From NCBI GenBank assembly GCA_022661535.1, contig JAKULF010000007.1, positions 1,426,001 through 1,490,000 of the forward strand: 64,000 nt of DNA. The letters run 5' to 3'. Below the pieces are notes generated by a model. That model did not search any database and was not told the origin of the DNA. It saw only the letters and a program-made list of their open reading frames with translations. Positions 47,959 to 58,366 of this stretch are shown in pieces. Position numbers and translations under genes: made by a program. Each line of letters starts with the position of its first letter. Position 1 is the first letter of the stretch. The stretch comes from Eutypa lata (Eukaryota; Ascomycota; Sordariomycetes; Xylariales; Diatrypaceae).

Positions 47959-49590
47959 TCAAAACACCCAATGTAGAATCTTGCCACCTATAGTTGTTGG
48001 TATTTTTGGCGTAAAGCTTACTGCAACCACTTCTGCAATGCCGGTGGTCAGGTCAACTTCTTCAGCGGGGATTACCCAAGGCTCCTTCTTCCAGTAGTAC
48101 GCTCGGGTGCTACCGTAGAGAACGGCGAATAAAGCAATGCCGATATATGCGGTAAAGAAGGATGAAACATCCCATCGGCTTGGCAGGAAGACGTCGAACC
48201 CGTTAATAAGGCACAGGATAGTGAAAGCGACAATCGCGATATATGCGCCGTACGGTTGCATCCAATGTTTCTTGGGGATGTCGTCTTGACGACCCTGAAC
48301 AAGGTACGCTTTGCGAAAACGCAAGTACACGAAGCTACAGCATACCCAGCTTATCAGACCGGATGTGTTGGTGAGATTCACGAACCATTGGAAAACGACA
48401 CCTCCGCTCTCTGAAACATTCATATAGCAAAGAGGGCCGTAGAGTGCCGAGACCAGAACGCTAATCCAGGGGACACCGTGGCGATTGCACCGGGCAAATA
48501 TCTGCGGCGCAGCTCCATCTTTCGCGAGAGAGTAGAGCGAGCGACTAGTGCAATATAGAAAGGCGTTGCCCGCCGACAATGCCGATAACAGAATCCCAGC
48601 ATTGACGACGGAAGGAAGTCCCCCAATTCCTGCATTGACGATTGCGACGACAAATGCCGAAGACTTTGCGTTAGCATCACCAGAGGCAATGTCCGTGTTG
48701 TTTGAAGGGCAGATCACGCCGATAGCCAAGACGCAACCGACGTAAAACACCACGAGGCGCCAGAAAAACTTGCTCGCAGCTCGAGGGAGGTTGTATCGTG
48801 GGTTACTCATCTCTCCGGCAGTGACGATCAGCATCTCAGGGCCAAATGTGAAGGGAAACACGGATGAGACCAAGGTGCCGAAGAAAGCTGCTGCTACGCC
48901 AGCCTTACCGGGCACAAGCCATGTGTTGAATGCGCCAGGGTCGATCCAGTAAGTGAAGCCTAGGCGCTGTTTATGAGGACCTCCGCCCAAGAAGAGGACG
49001 AAGGAAAGTAAGAACAGGCCGAGAATCAAGATTATCTTAGTTCCAGCAAACCAGAACTCGGACTCCCCATAGAACTTGATAGGCATGAAGTTCAATGCGA
49101 CGATAAGAACGAGCATCACTGTTAGCCAAACGCCGATGTTGATATCGCTGGGCCAATATCCAATGACCAGGCCAGCCGCCGTCAATTCGTAGGGGATAAG
49201 GATACCGAAGGAATACCAATATAGCCATCCCATAGCAATTCCGAGAGAGCGAGACACGTAGCGCGAACCGTACGAGGCCATCGTACCGCCGGTCACCGGA
49301 AGGTAGGAACCCATTTCCGACAGCGCGGTCACGACCATCCAAACAAGGATAGATACGATGACATAAGAAAGGAATATAAAAGCCGGTCCGCCCTTTGCAA
49401 GTGTAGCCCCCGATCCGACGAACAGTCCGGTTCCGAGGGTGCCGCCAATAGCGATCAACTGGGTATGTCTCGACTTCAGGCCGCGTTTGGTGTTCAGTTG
49501 CTTGCCGTCGAGCTCCGGTGTGCAGTCCCCGATGCCGTACTCGGGGTCCGACGCCGCCGTGGCGGCGAAGGATTTCTCATCTTTGACCAT
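47959..49590 (-). CDS. Amino-acid permease (AAT/YAT family)
   Basis: A single-exon 543-residue membrane protein with about 12 hydrophobic segments. The cytosolic N-terminus (MVKDEKSFAATAASDPEYG) leads into the family signature LKSRHTQLIAIGGTLGTGLFVGSG, followed by the TM2-3 region, FPFTFGPEMLIVTAGEMSNPRYNLPRA, and SAGNAFLYCTSRSLYSLAKDG. The IGGTLGTGLFVGSG segment forms the substrate-binding unwound helix in this fold. Transporters of this family import amino acids by proton symport across the plasma membrane. Specificity cannot be read from the sequence. The length is normal, no break is seen, and no intron is needed. The 5' end is clear: the ATG at 49590 precedes a short charged tail. Confidence 0.95.
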   Translation of the reverse strand: MVKDEKSFAATAASDPEYGIGDCTPELDGKQLNTKRGLKSRHTQLIAIGGTLGTGLFVGSGATLAKGGPAFIFLSYVIVSILVWMVVTALSEMGSYLPVTGGTMASYGSRYVSRSLGIAMGWLYWYSFGILIPYELTAAGLVIGYWPSDINIGVWLTVMLVLIVALNFMPIKFYGESEFWFAGTKIILILGLFLLSFVLFLGGGPHKQRLGFTYWIDPGAFNTWLVPGKAGVAAAFFGTLVSSVFPFTFGPEMLIVTAGEMSNPRYNLPRAASKFFWRLVVFYVGCVLAIGVICPSNNTDIASGDANAKSSAFVVAIVNAGIGGLPSVVNAGILLSALSAGNAFLYCTSRSLYSLAKDGAAPQIFARCNRHGVPWISVLVSALYGPLCYMNVSESGGVVFQWFVNLTNTSGLISWVCCSFVYLRFRKAYLVQGRQDDIPKKHWMQPYGAYIAIVAFTILCLINGFDVFLPSRWDVSSFFTAYIGIALFAVLYGSTRAYYWKKEPWVIPAEEVDLTTGIAEVVAVSFTPKIPTTIGGKILHWVF

Positions 49591-49981
49591 TCTGGTTCAG
49601 TTGCGAAGAAGACGTCGTTGGGATGTTGGTGAGAGAAAAAGCATGAGAGAAGTCGAGAGAGTGCCTATGAGGCATCTTTGAATACCACAAATGCGCCATC
49701 GCTGAGGATAGTATGGTAGTTCCGTCGCGGGATCTTTTCTGTATTCCTATCATTCCTCTTCATCGTATCCAATCAGCTGCACAAGATAAAGCCTATCTGA
49801 CAGGGGATAAAGGGGGGGCAAGAGTCCTTTACTAGCAGGGGGAGAGATCCTGTTTAGGGCCTGGCTTGAGATATGAAGAGATAAGGAATAAGACAACTCG
49901 GAAACTTCCGCCCAATCATAGGCTGGAGATAATCTTTCCGTCTGAGTCGGACGCTCCGAATCGGACGATCCGATAGTCGTA
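49591..49981. other. Permease upstream region
   Basis: A 391-bp region between the permease start and the palindromic element. It contains the repeated word TCGGAC(G) near 49947-49970 and no coding signal. Confidence 0.5.
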
Positions 49982-50503
49982 TAAAACTACCGAGCTCGCA
50001 GCTGCCAGGGGGTCAAAAAAGTTGACAGGGGGTTAGAAACAATGGGGCCCCCACTTAATGCCAAGGGGTTAAAATTTTTAACCTTCGATTAATTAAGTTA
50101 ATATAATAATAACGTTTAACGTACGTTATTATAAATTTATAAATTTATAACGTATAAATTTATAAATTTATAAATTTATTATTTAAATAATTAATAATTT
50201 TAAAAGTTAAATAAATTATTTATAATTTTATATTTATTTTAATAATAATTTAATAATAATTTAATAATAATTTAATATTAATTTAATAATTATTTAAATA
50301 ATAATTATATAAATTATATATATATTTTTATATTTTTAAATATTTTTAAATAATTTTAACGTACGTTAAACGTTATTATTACATTGGCTTAACTAGCCGG
50401 GGGTTAGAAATTCTAACCTCTTGGCATTAAGTGGGGGCCCCATTGTTTCTAACCCCCTATTAACCTTTTTGACCCCCTGGCACCTGTTACCTGTAAAACT
50501 ACC
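49982..50503. mobile_element. 502-bp non-autonomous palindromic DNA element (MITE, Mutator-like by target repeat)
   Basis: Exact 10-bp direct repeats (TAAAACTACC at 49982-49991 and 50494-50503) bound a 502-bp element (49992-50493). The element begins and ends with long imperfect terminal inverted repeats of about 135 bp. These include the shared words GCCAGGGGGTCAAAAA, GGGGGTTAGAAACAATGGGG, CCCCCACTTAATGCCAAG and, innermost, AATAATAACGTTTAACGTAC. The centre (about 50127-50355) is almost pure A/T. There is no coding capacity. Ten-base target duplications point to a Mutator-like transposase acting in trans; hAT would give 8 bp. Confidence 0.85.
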
Positions 50504-50683
50504 TACCTAAGCCAATCCATAAGCCGTCTTCAGACGTTAAACAGTATTTTGTCCAAATCGGACACATGTTTAAAGAACCGGCTTGCGATGCTTTAAACTA
50601 CGTAAATCTGGAAGATATATTTTCAAATTTATTGAGTTTGATTTGAAGCATGCTACTTTACAGTTGAGTCTGGGAATAGCAAC

Positions 50684-51035
50684 ATGATCAGCAATATGGC
50701 TGAATGCGTAGATTTCATTGCAATGTATGCGGCGGCAAACATGGGCCATACGCATCCTGATGTTGTCGAGGCAACGATTAAGCACGTTTAGAAAACCCCT
50801 ATAGTGGAATACTACGTGGGTCAGCCCTCTCATATTCACGTAATGGAGAGGCTTACTCGGACATTGGGTTTCGAGACCCTTATCACGTTGCTATCTGGAG
50901 GCGAATGATATGAAAGAAGAAAAAAAAAGAAAATGGATGATTACTAAAGGTGAAGCATATGTTTTAACCGTAACAGGTTGCTATCACGGCATGGCACTAG
51001 GGATTTCCCCAATATCATCGACAGATAGCCCACGA
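50684..51035 (+). pseudogene. Decayed class-III aminotransferase (ornithine-aminotransferase-like) fragment
   Basis: The first part reads DFIAMYAAANMGHTHPDVVEA, then VGQPSHIHVMERLTRTLGFE and LSGGE. The second part, in another frame, reads KGEAYVLTVTGCYHGMALG. These are the successive N-terminal blocks of PLP-dependent class-III aminotransferases (cofactor phosphate-loop region and the YHG motif). The frame carries TAG at 50789 and TGA at 50906. A purine-rich stretch near 50910-50932 shifts the frame. The catalytic-lysine half is absent, so only about the first quarter to third of the enzyme remains. Clearly non-functional. Confidence 0.75.
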
Positions 51036-51276
51036 ACTTTTTTTTTTTTTGAAAGGTATCTAGGAGGTCGGGTTTCAGGCCGTGAGCAAAGTGGCTGTCG
51101 ACTTGTCACTCTAATCCCAACACAAAATTACAGCTAAGATGAGCCAAGGTTCCTGTCATTTATTCACTTGGACCGAGTCGCCAGCCATAATCCACTGCGA
51201 TATGATCAAAATCAGTAACCATCCCGCGCAAAGTAATTAAAGGGTTGAAAGATACTGATCAAGAGCTCCCTAGCTC

Positions 51277-54082
51277 TCAAACCTCTGCCCAGGCATTGAG
51301 CCTCGCGAACTGGAAAAGAAAAATAGGCAGTGAGGAAGGAGAAATATATGTATCCTAGAAATGAAACGACATACCGTATCCTTAGCGCCACCACCTCTCG
51401 ACGAATTGACTACCAGGCTGCCGGGAGGCGCCACCCGGGTGAGGGCAACATCCGATATCCGGGCATCTCCGGGCCCCGTGCCGGTGAGGAACACGAACAC
51501 CCGCAGATCCACGTGCCGCGGGGCGAGACGAGCGCCGCCGCCGCCGTCGTCCTCGAAGACCGGGTGCGAAGACAGCGCCACGACCTCCTGCGCGACCCAA
51601 GCACCCGGGTCGGAGGCGATCGCGGCGCGGCGCTCGGCTACCTCAGCCGCGGAGGCCGATCGTCCGACTAGGACGCCGGCCCCGCCGAACCCGGAGACTG
51701 GCTTCGTGACGAGCTGCCCGACCCGCTCGAGCACGCTGTGCCGCTCCGCTGGGTCGGCGGGACGGTACGTCGGTACGGATTCTAGCAGCGGGTGCTCGTT
51801 GAGGTAGTAGCGGATGAGCTCCGGTACGAACGTGTAGACGGCCTTGTCGTCGCCGACGCCGTTCCCAGGGGCGTTGACGAGACGCACCTGTCCAGCGGCG
51901 GCGACGTCGAGAATGTCGGCGCCGATTGTCCGGCCATCGCTGGTGCGCTCGTCGACTAGCGGATCGTCGAGTCGCACGTAGATAACATCGACGTTCCGCT
52001 TGGTGGGCTTATGCACAATAATATCGCCTAACCGCTCGAAGTCGTTCGCCTGCGCTAGGAGTATGCCAGCTCCTTCGGCTAGAGTTTGGTGCTCGAACCA
52101 GGTAGAGTTGTCGGGTCCGCTAGACAAGAGTACCACCGTGCCACCTGGACCCAGCCCGGCGAAGAGAGTATCCCGCAGTTGGTCCAGGGCATTGCGAGAG
52201 CCAACGAGACCAGCAGGCCGCGGCAATTCGGGCACGACGTGGTCCATCATCTCGCGTATAGTGGTGCCATATGCAATACCGCTAGGACAGCGCAGGTTAT
52301 CTTCGAGCACCCGCCATCCGCCGAATTCGTTGCGCACTAGGTCGAAGCCCTGGATCGTTGCCCGCAGTGCGTCAGGGGGTAGGCGGGTGGCTTCAGGGCG
52401 CCAGCCCGGGATTCCAGTGATCTGCTCGGCGGGCACAATGCCGTCGTGGACGACGCGCTGCTCGCTGTAGATATCGCGCAGGAATAGCTCGAGCGCCCTG
52501 GCGCGTTGTGTGAGGCCCTCTGCGAGCTTTTGCCACTCATGTTCATGTATCACGCGCGGTAGTAAATCGACCGCGAAGTTCGAGGCGTCGGCGCCGAAGG
52601 TGAGACCTCGCTCTTTCACCCACGCATCTCTTGTGCTTTGCCGCTCTCGAATCGCATCCTGTGTCTGGCCTCGTGCCCATTGCATAATGGACTGATAGGT
52701 AGGTCTGGGCTCACCGGTGCGTAGTATGGCCTCGTCACCGGCGCGTAGACGGTATCCGGGGATTATCGGGGAGTCGGGCTGCGGACCGGAGGCGGATGCG
52801 CTGGTCTCCTCTACTACCAACTGCATCACGTCGTCTAAGTCACCTCCCTCGGCGAATGCAGCCCGCTGCCGATCGGCAGAGTTCCCTCGGACGAGCACCA
52901 TCTCGGTCAATCGTTCTATCTCGGCCCAATCACCGAGTTCTTCTAGCTGCGGGCGTAGCCGCTGGACTGAATTCCGAATCACTGAAGCGGCATCATTCGG
53001 TCTTGCACGGGCAGTAGCGTCGAGGAGGCGACCGGATAGTCCGCCACGAGCAGCCTGCCATATAGCAGCACGGTAGAGAGGGCCCGCCCGCGGCTGGTAG
53101 CCGACTCCGGCCTCGATGTCTTGATTTGCCGCCAGTACCATAGCGCGGAACAAGCCCGCGATCAGCACGACGTCATCGACGATGGGACAGCCGTCGCACA
53201 CGCGGAGCTCAACTGTGGGGCCGGCCGCCGACGGTCGGACGTCGAAATAGGCCATTTTCCGGTCGCTGACAACGCCCGTGGCCACGAGATCATCGAGCAT
53301 CTCATCGTACTCTACGGCCGATGCGATGGGACCCGCGGAGCCGGCGCTCGGCCACCGCTGGCCCAGTATCGTGCGCATGGAGGCGTAACCCGTGTCGTCG
53401 CTGTTCCAGAACGGCGAGGACGCGGACAGCGCGAGCAGCATCGGCAGGTCGCGCTCGACTCTCTGGGATACTTGCACCGCGCGCTCGCGGTCCGCTACGC
53501 CGACGTGCACCTGCAGGTCGCAGATCAGCTGCTCATCGACTAGAAGCCGGTACTGCTCCTGCACTGCGTGCGACATGTAGAGTTAGCCATTTTCCTTCCT
53601 TTCGCACGTAATCTCTAACTAGTGACGATTCAGGGGGGTTTAGGTCATGTTCCAGGGGCGAGAGGAACAGAACCCCTATTAAAAAGAAATGGGTTTCCAG
53701 AAGGAAAATCAAAAGGCGCTGGAGCGGGGTAAAGATTAACTCTGGAAACTTCCTTACTGCGTGCGAACCGGCCGTTGGTCGTCAGCTCGAAGTCGCGCCC
53801 GAAGTCCGACCGCGGGGCCGTGCCGACGGCGGCGATGCCGACATCTAACGGAGAGGCGGCATCGATGACGCGGCGTCGCTTGGCGAGGAGCTCGGAACGT
53901 AGGTCCGCGAGCGTCTCCACCACTTCGGTGTTGGTTTCTACTGTGCTGCGCTGCAGCTCGGCCTTGAAGTTGCTATTGGGCAGTTGCGCGAGGACCTGTG
54001 GTGCTCGCGCACAGAGCCGCCATGTCGAAAGGTCAACGAGATGCAGCTCCTCTTCGGCTCCTAGGGTCAGGGAAGAAGACAT
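51277..54082 (-). CDS. Fusion of GCS2-type carboxylate-amine ligase and circularly permuted ATP-grasp enzyme, three exons, bacterial-type
   Basis: The exons are 54082-53758, 53563-51375 and 51309-51277. Intron 1 (194 bp) has a GTAAGG donor, a CTAAC branch and a CAG acceptor. Intron 2 (65 bp) has a GTATGT donor and a pyrimidine-tract CAG acceptor. The spliced protein is 848 residues. Residues 1 to about 365 are a YbdK/GCS2-like glutamate-cysteine ligase domain: LGAEEELHLVDL at the start, LQRSTVETNTEV, QVHVGV, LALSASSPFWNSDDTGY, VELRVCDGCP. From about 428 to 838 is a circularly permuted type-2 ATP-grasp domain: LTFGADASNF, ILEDNLRCPSG-like VLEDNLRCPSG, LVNAPGNGVGDDKAVY, KPVSGFGGAGVLVG, VNSSRGGGAKDT. 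This exact fusion is typical of actinobacteria, where it forms amide bonds on an undefined substrate. Splicing restores the conserved block RMQEQYRLLVDEQLIC across intron 1. No signal peptide is seen, so it is probably cytosolic. Horizontal transfer is inferred. Confidence 0.9.
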
Positions 54083-57000
54083 CCCTGGATACCTAAGTTA
54101 TTAATTCAGTTTAAGGCAATGAGTAGTATTTCCAGAACAATCCTCAACTGTTTGGTTTAGCCAATGGGTCTCCACTAGTCTGTCCCGGTGAGGTCTTCAC
54201 TTGGTTAGTTCTATGTAATGACTGTTACGGGGTTATGGTGTAATTCGATCACGTAAAATAGCTTCGCTTGCAGCATTAAAAGCAAAGAATCTATTATCTA
54301 ATTATTATAACTACGATTGCTTTGTATGTCAAATTAACCCTGAGTTTTACTGCTATTGCGTGAACTTTAGGTCATTATACAGCTATTATATGCACTTATA
54401 AAAGATTGCGTGGGGGGGCACCGGTCAGGCGAAAAATATATTACGTCACCTGCTATGGGATTTCAGGGGTGATCTCCGCCATTATTAGCTTTCACTGATA
54501 AGCAGGGTATAGCTGACCGACCTCAACTGTAATGTCTAGACAGCTCCGTAAGCACGAGAACTGTTATAATTTAACTGTAGGACTACGTCATGACTTTTTG
54601 CTATCGTTTCAGGAGAAACTGTAAACGCCGCGATAAGCCTCAATAAGCCTCAATATATAAGCCCCACCGTATAACAAAAGCATCCACGCCCTCCTATAGG
54701 ATTTCAGCCCTATAACGGACCGCACCGCGCTTAGTGTGGGGACTCTCCTTTTTCAAGTCCAAGATCTCTTGAGTAACTACTACAGTATCTAGGCTTGCTG
54801 TTCCGATATTTACCTTCTCGTTCCAACTCCTCAAATATCTCCATTCTATGATTGAATAGCTTGAAAAGTTCCCGTTACTATCTAATAAGCTGCCAAAAGG
54901 GCACAAATACAGTTCAAATGTTACGAGATTAATAAATAACGTTTTGATGAAGGAAACTTAAACATCGCATTACCGAATAATAATTTATGGAAGTCACTAG
55001 ATTTGGAAATGGTGTCTCAATATTGTACATTATGAATGCTTGATCCAGCACATTTAGTGCAAGTATGGATGAAAGTGCAGTCGGGATTCACATTTATAAC
55101 CCTGGCACATGAGAATATTACTCGAACTGTATGATTCCCGTTAAAGCCTTACTTTGCGCTGTAGTATTTTTTTTTCTCTGTTATCGCTCCTAACAGCCGA
55201 GTATGCATTCTTTTGCAGCCCGCGGTCCAACGATATAACCACCTATAGGCTTTCAGCATGTTTTGCTGCCAACTAAGATCTGATATTCACACAGCACACA
55301 GAAAAGCGTCTTATATGACGTTCATCTACGTCCTGAAAACAATTAACATAACTTTCTTTCATTTTTACCAGTACTTTACTGCCACAACTGGATATTGCGT
55401 GGCTATTTTCTTTCGGTGAGTACTGCATTTTTGAGAGTGTCTGGAAACAGGGCCATGGGCTTAGGGATGAAATAGAGGAGTGTAGTACTTCTATTATCTC
55501 AAGAGGATGGAGATCAAAATCATTATTCACGTAGAATCAAAATAATTACAAGTAGTCCATAGCCCCCAAGCAAAAGATTCGTAACCCCTAGGTAAATGGT
55601 GTTGAGGGAATTCACGGGCATAAGTCCAAACTCGCATGAATGGAATCTTTTATGAGATAATGATAGATTACTCCGAAGCATCCGTTGACCGATCCCAGAA
55701 CATATCCATCGAAAATCACAGCCACCGTGGGCTGATGAATGACCCATATCAAATCATTGCAGTCAACCGGACCTTGTCAAGTGTGGTATTCGCCAGGTCT
55801 CCTATGCACTGATGACCTTGTGTACCGCTTGCTTCCACCTAGCAACCTAAACCTATTCGATGGAACTGTTCGAACCTGACTTGATGTGAATGTTATTAAG
55901 ATTTCCCTAACTTCCTCGTATAACAGCTTGCAAAGCCTATGCCAATAATAGTAGCTGGGTAATGGTAGACCGGGTTAGATGATGGTAGATAGTGCAAAGA
56001 GTGGTCAGTAGCAAGTATCACTCTTTCTGAAACCATGGGAAAGTCCATTAAAAGGACCAGTGTATCTCTAGGCTATAGAAAAGGGGGGCTTGTGTCAGCT
56101 ATGGGACGCTTAGATATTGATGTGCTGGTCGATTGGGATCGTATACGTCTACGGGCTGTCTAACCAATTATGTTGTCTAGATCATCACAAGGTGTTCTTT
56201 ACAGGGCAACTATGGTAAGATTATGATCATAAGTGCATATTGCCCACAGCCTCATTAAGGTGTACAGCTACTTCCCCGCTACTGAAGACAGGTCCGACGG
56301 GTATGAGCGTGCTTGCAGATTCTATATTGACGAGTGACACGTGAAGTATTATTCACCGGGGATGAGTATCAACAGAGGCTTGTGCTTAAGGATGACTCTA
56401 TAAACCGTCTAAGCCATCGCTACTCTTCATTCTTGAACAAGACTTCATTATGGTGGCGCTTCTCATTCTAAGCGACACGTAATCATCATCACTTTGTCGA
56501 TTCCAAATTGTTTTGTTCAGATTATGTTGAAAAATACTGCGCATAACACACGCGTAAACATTAGCTAATCATTCATATTCAGCTGCAAAAAGACGTGAAT
56601 GGATCCTAGAGGCTAGTGGTGCCCATGAATAGGTATGAAATAAGTGTTCAGTGATTGGTGGTATTCTTAACGTAAGCAGGGTAACCTGGCATTCCAGAAT
56701 AAACGCCTTACCTGTTAGGATCGAACTGCTAGATCTAAATTTATGCGATTCCCGCCCCGCTGTCCTAATTCAGAAGGTCTCCGTCTATAATATACGTCTT
56801 ATAGGGGGCTATACCGCTAACACCAGGTCGTTAACTAGAAGCAACCCAACATCAGGTTTATCGTGTTCTCACAATGGGAACATTCGAATCAGTATTATAC
56901 TTGCGGTAGACGTGCAATACATCTCATCTCGTATTGTATAGTTAGTCAAAGACATATCTGACATACTTCATGTGAATCACCAATCTCTGTAATTCAACCA

Positions 57001-57478
57001 CTTTTATTCGTTTAACGTGCTTACGGCTGCAGGGGTCTAGCCCTTGGCCGGCCATGCACCCGTATAGCCCCCAAGCCCGCCCTGATGCAACCCTGCTGCC
57101 CTACTAGTTTAGGTATGCCAACATTTCCGCCCCGGAAAGTCAGCCAAAAAGGACTCCAGCTTACTTCATAGGTACTATGCATACTCTACGTTAATTTTGG
57201 AAAATACCCCCTGTCAAAAGACAGCAGGTAAAATGCTCCTACGGGCACGCAGAGAGTTACAACGTTTAATTAAGCGTCCATACGAACACATGCCTCGGAG
57301 GAACTTACCATATGCCTGGTTCTTTTCATTTATACCCGACATGGCTGCTTATTCCTAGTCTTAATAATTATTTTTCATGTTTTCTCGGAGTATAGATAGT
57401 TCATTGTTTTCCCTTCGAGTATAATTCTTTTTTTGCCTTCTTCGTCGCTCATTCAAGAAACACAAAAACCAACCAACG
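54083..57478. other. 3.4-kb gene-poor region
   Basis: Minus-strand frames at 54694-54906, 55273-55530 and 55523-55747 do not join into a recognisable protein. A tRNA-like stretch near 56700-56800 fails on stem pairing. The last 60 bases are the leader of the peroxidase gene. Confidence 0.4.
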
Positions 57479-58366
57479 ATGTACACTCCCACTATACTCC
57501 TATCGCTCATCGCGGCCGCTGCTGCCTTCCCTCAGGGGTACGCGGACGCTTCCTATTCCGCCATCAATCCATGGGTTGAGGCCGGACCATCCGACTCGCG
57601 CGGACCATGCCCGATGCTGAACACGCTGGCCAATCACGGCTACCTGTAAGTGCAACACCTCACTCACCTCACCTCACCTCTCACCTATGCAAGTCCAAAA
57701 AAAAACAAAAAAAAACTGACAGAAAGCGCACACAAACAAAAAAGCCCACACAGCGGCCGTGACGTAACAGTCCAGAACATCGCCGACGCCGTCAGCGCGG
57801 GGCTGAACTTCGCGCCGAGCTTCGGGTCGGCGCTGGGGGCGCAGGCGTTCGCGCTCCTGGGCCTGGAGACCATCGACCTCGAGGACCTCAACACGCACAA
57901 CGTGACGGAGCACCGGGCGTCGCTGACGCGCGACGACTACCGCGCGCCGGGGGATGACAGCATCCACGTGGACCTCGGCCGGCTGCGGGCGCTGCTGGCC
58001 GACAGCAGCACCGACTACCTCGACGTGGCGTCGCTGGGCAGGAGCCGCGTCCGCGTCGAGGCGCTGTCGGGCCCGCCGGCTCTCGCGGGCACGCCGCTGA
58101 CGCAGTCCCTGGGCGAGGCGGCCCTGCTCCTGCTCGCCATGGCGGATGGGCCGGTCCCGGCCGCGCCGAACTCGTCGGCGAATGCTAGTGGTGTTTATGA
58201 CGACCTCCAGGCTCCGAAGGATCGGGTGGCCGCGTGGTTTGCGGAGGAGAAGCTGCCCATTGTGCTGGGTTGGCAGGCGCCCTCGCGGGAACTTGGCCTC
58301 GCGGATATACAGGGGGTGAGTGCAGCGGTTGCCGTGGCACAGCAGGCTTTGCTGTCGAGTTTGTAA
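57479..58366 (+). CDS. Secreted heme-thiolate peroxidase (chloroperoxidase/unspecific peroxygenase family), two exons
   Basis: Exon 1 is 57479-57645 and exon 2 is 57745-58366. The 99-bp intron has a GTAAGT donor, a CTGAC branch and an AAG acceptor, chosen because it restores the conserved HGYLPHSGRDVT block. The protein is 262 residues, the usual size of the short subfamily. It has a signal peptide (MYTPTILLSLIAAAAAFPQG) and RGPCPMLNTLANHG with the PCP motif, whose Cys44 is the axial heme thiolate. These enzymes use hydrogen peroxide to halogenate or oxygenate organic compounds outside the cell. The second hallmark, EHD, reads Glu111-His112-Arg113 (NVTEHRASLTRDD). A Glu in GEAAL may be the distal acid-base, but this is less certain. 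One N-glycosylation sequon is visible next to that motif (NVT), with another in the NSSANAS stretch. Confidence 0.88.

Noticed and set aside
49982..50503. Replication origin or centromere-like AT block
   Set aside because: The inverted repeats and target duplication explain the structure as a mobile element without needing an origin.
51330..53611. Several plus-strand frames over the ligase gene
   Set aside because: Shadows of a GC-rich minus-strand gene with complete domain motifs.
56690..56800. Possible minus-strand tRNA (GTTCGATCC-like word)
   Set aside because: The T-arm and acceptor stems do not pair, so a functional tRNA is not supported.
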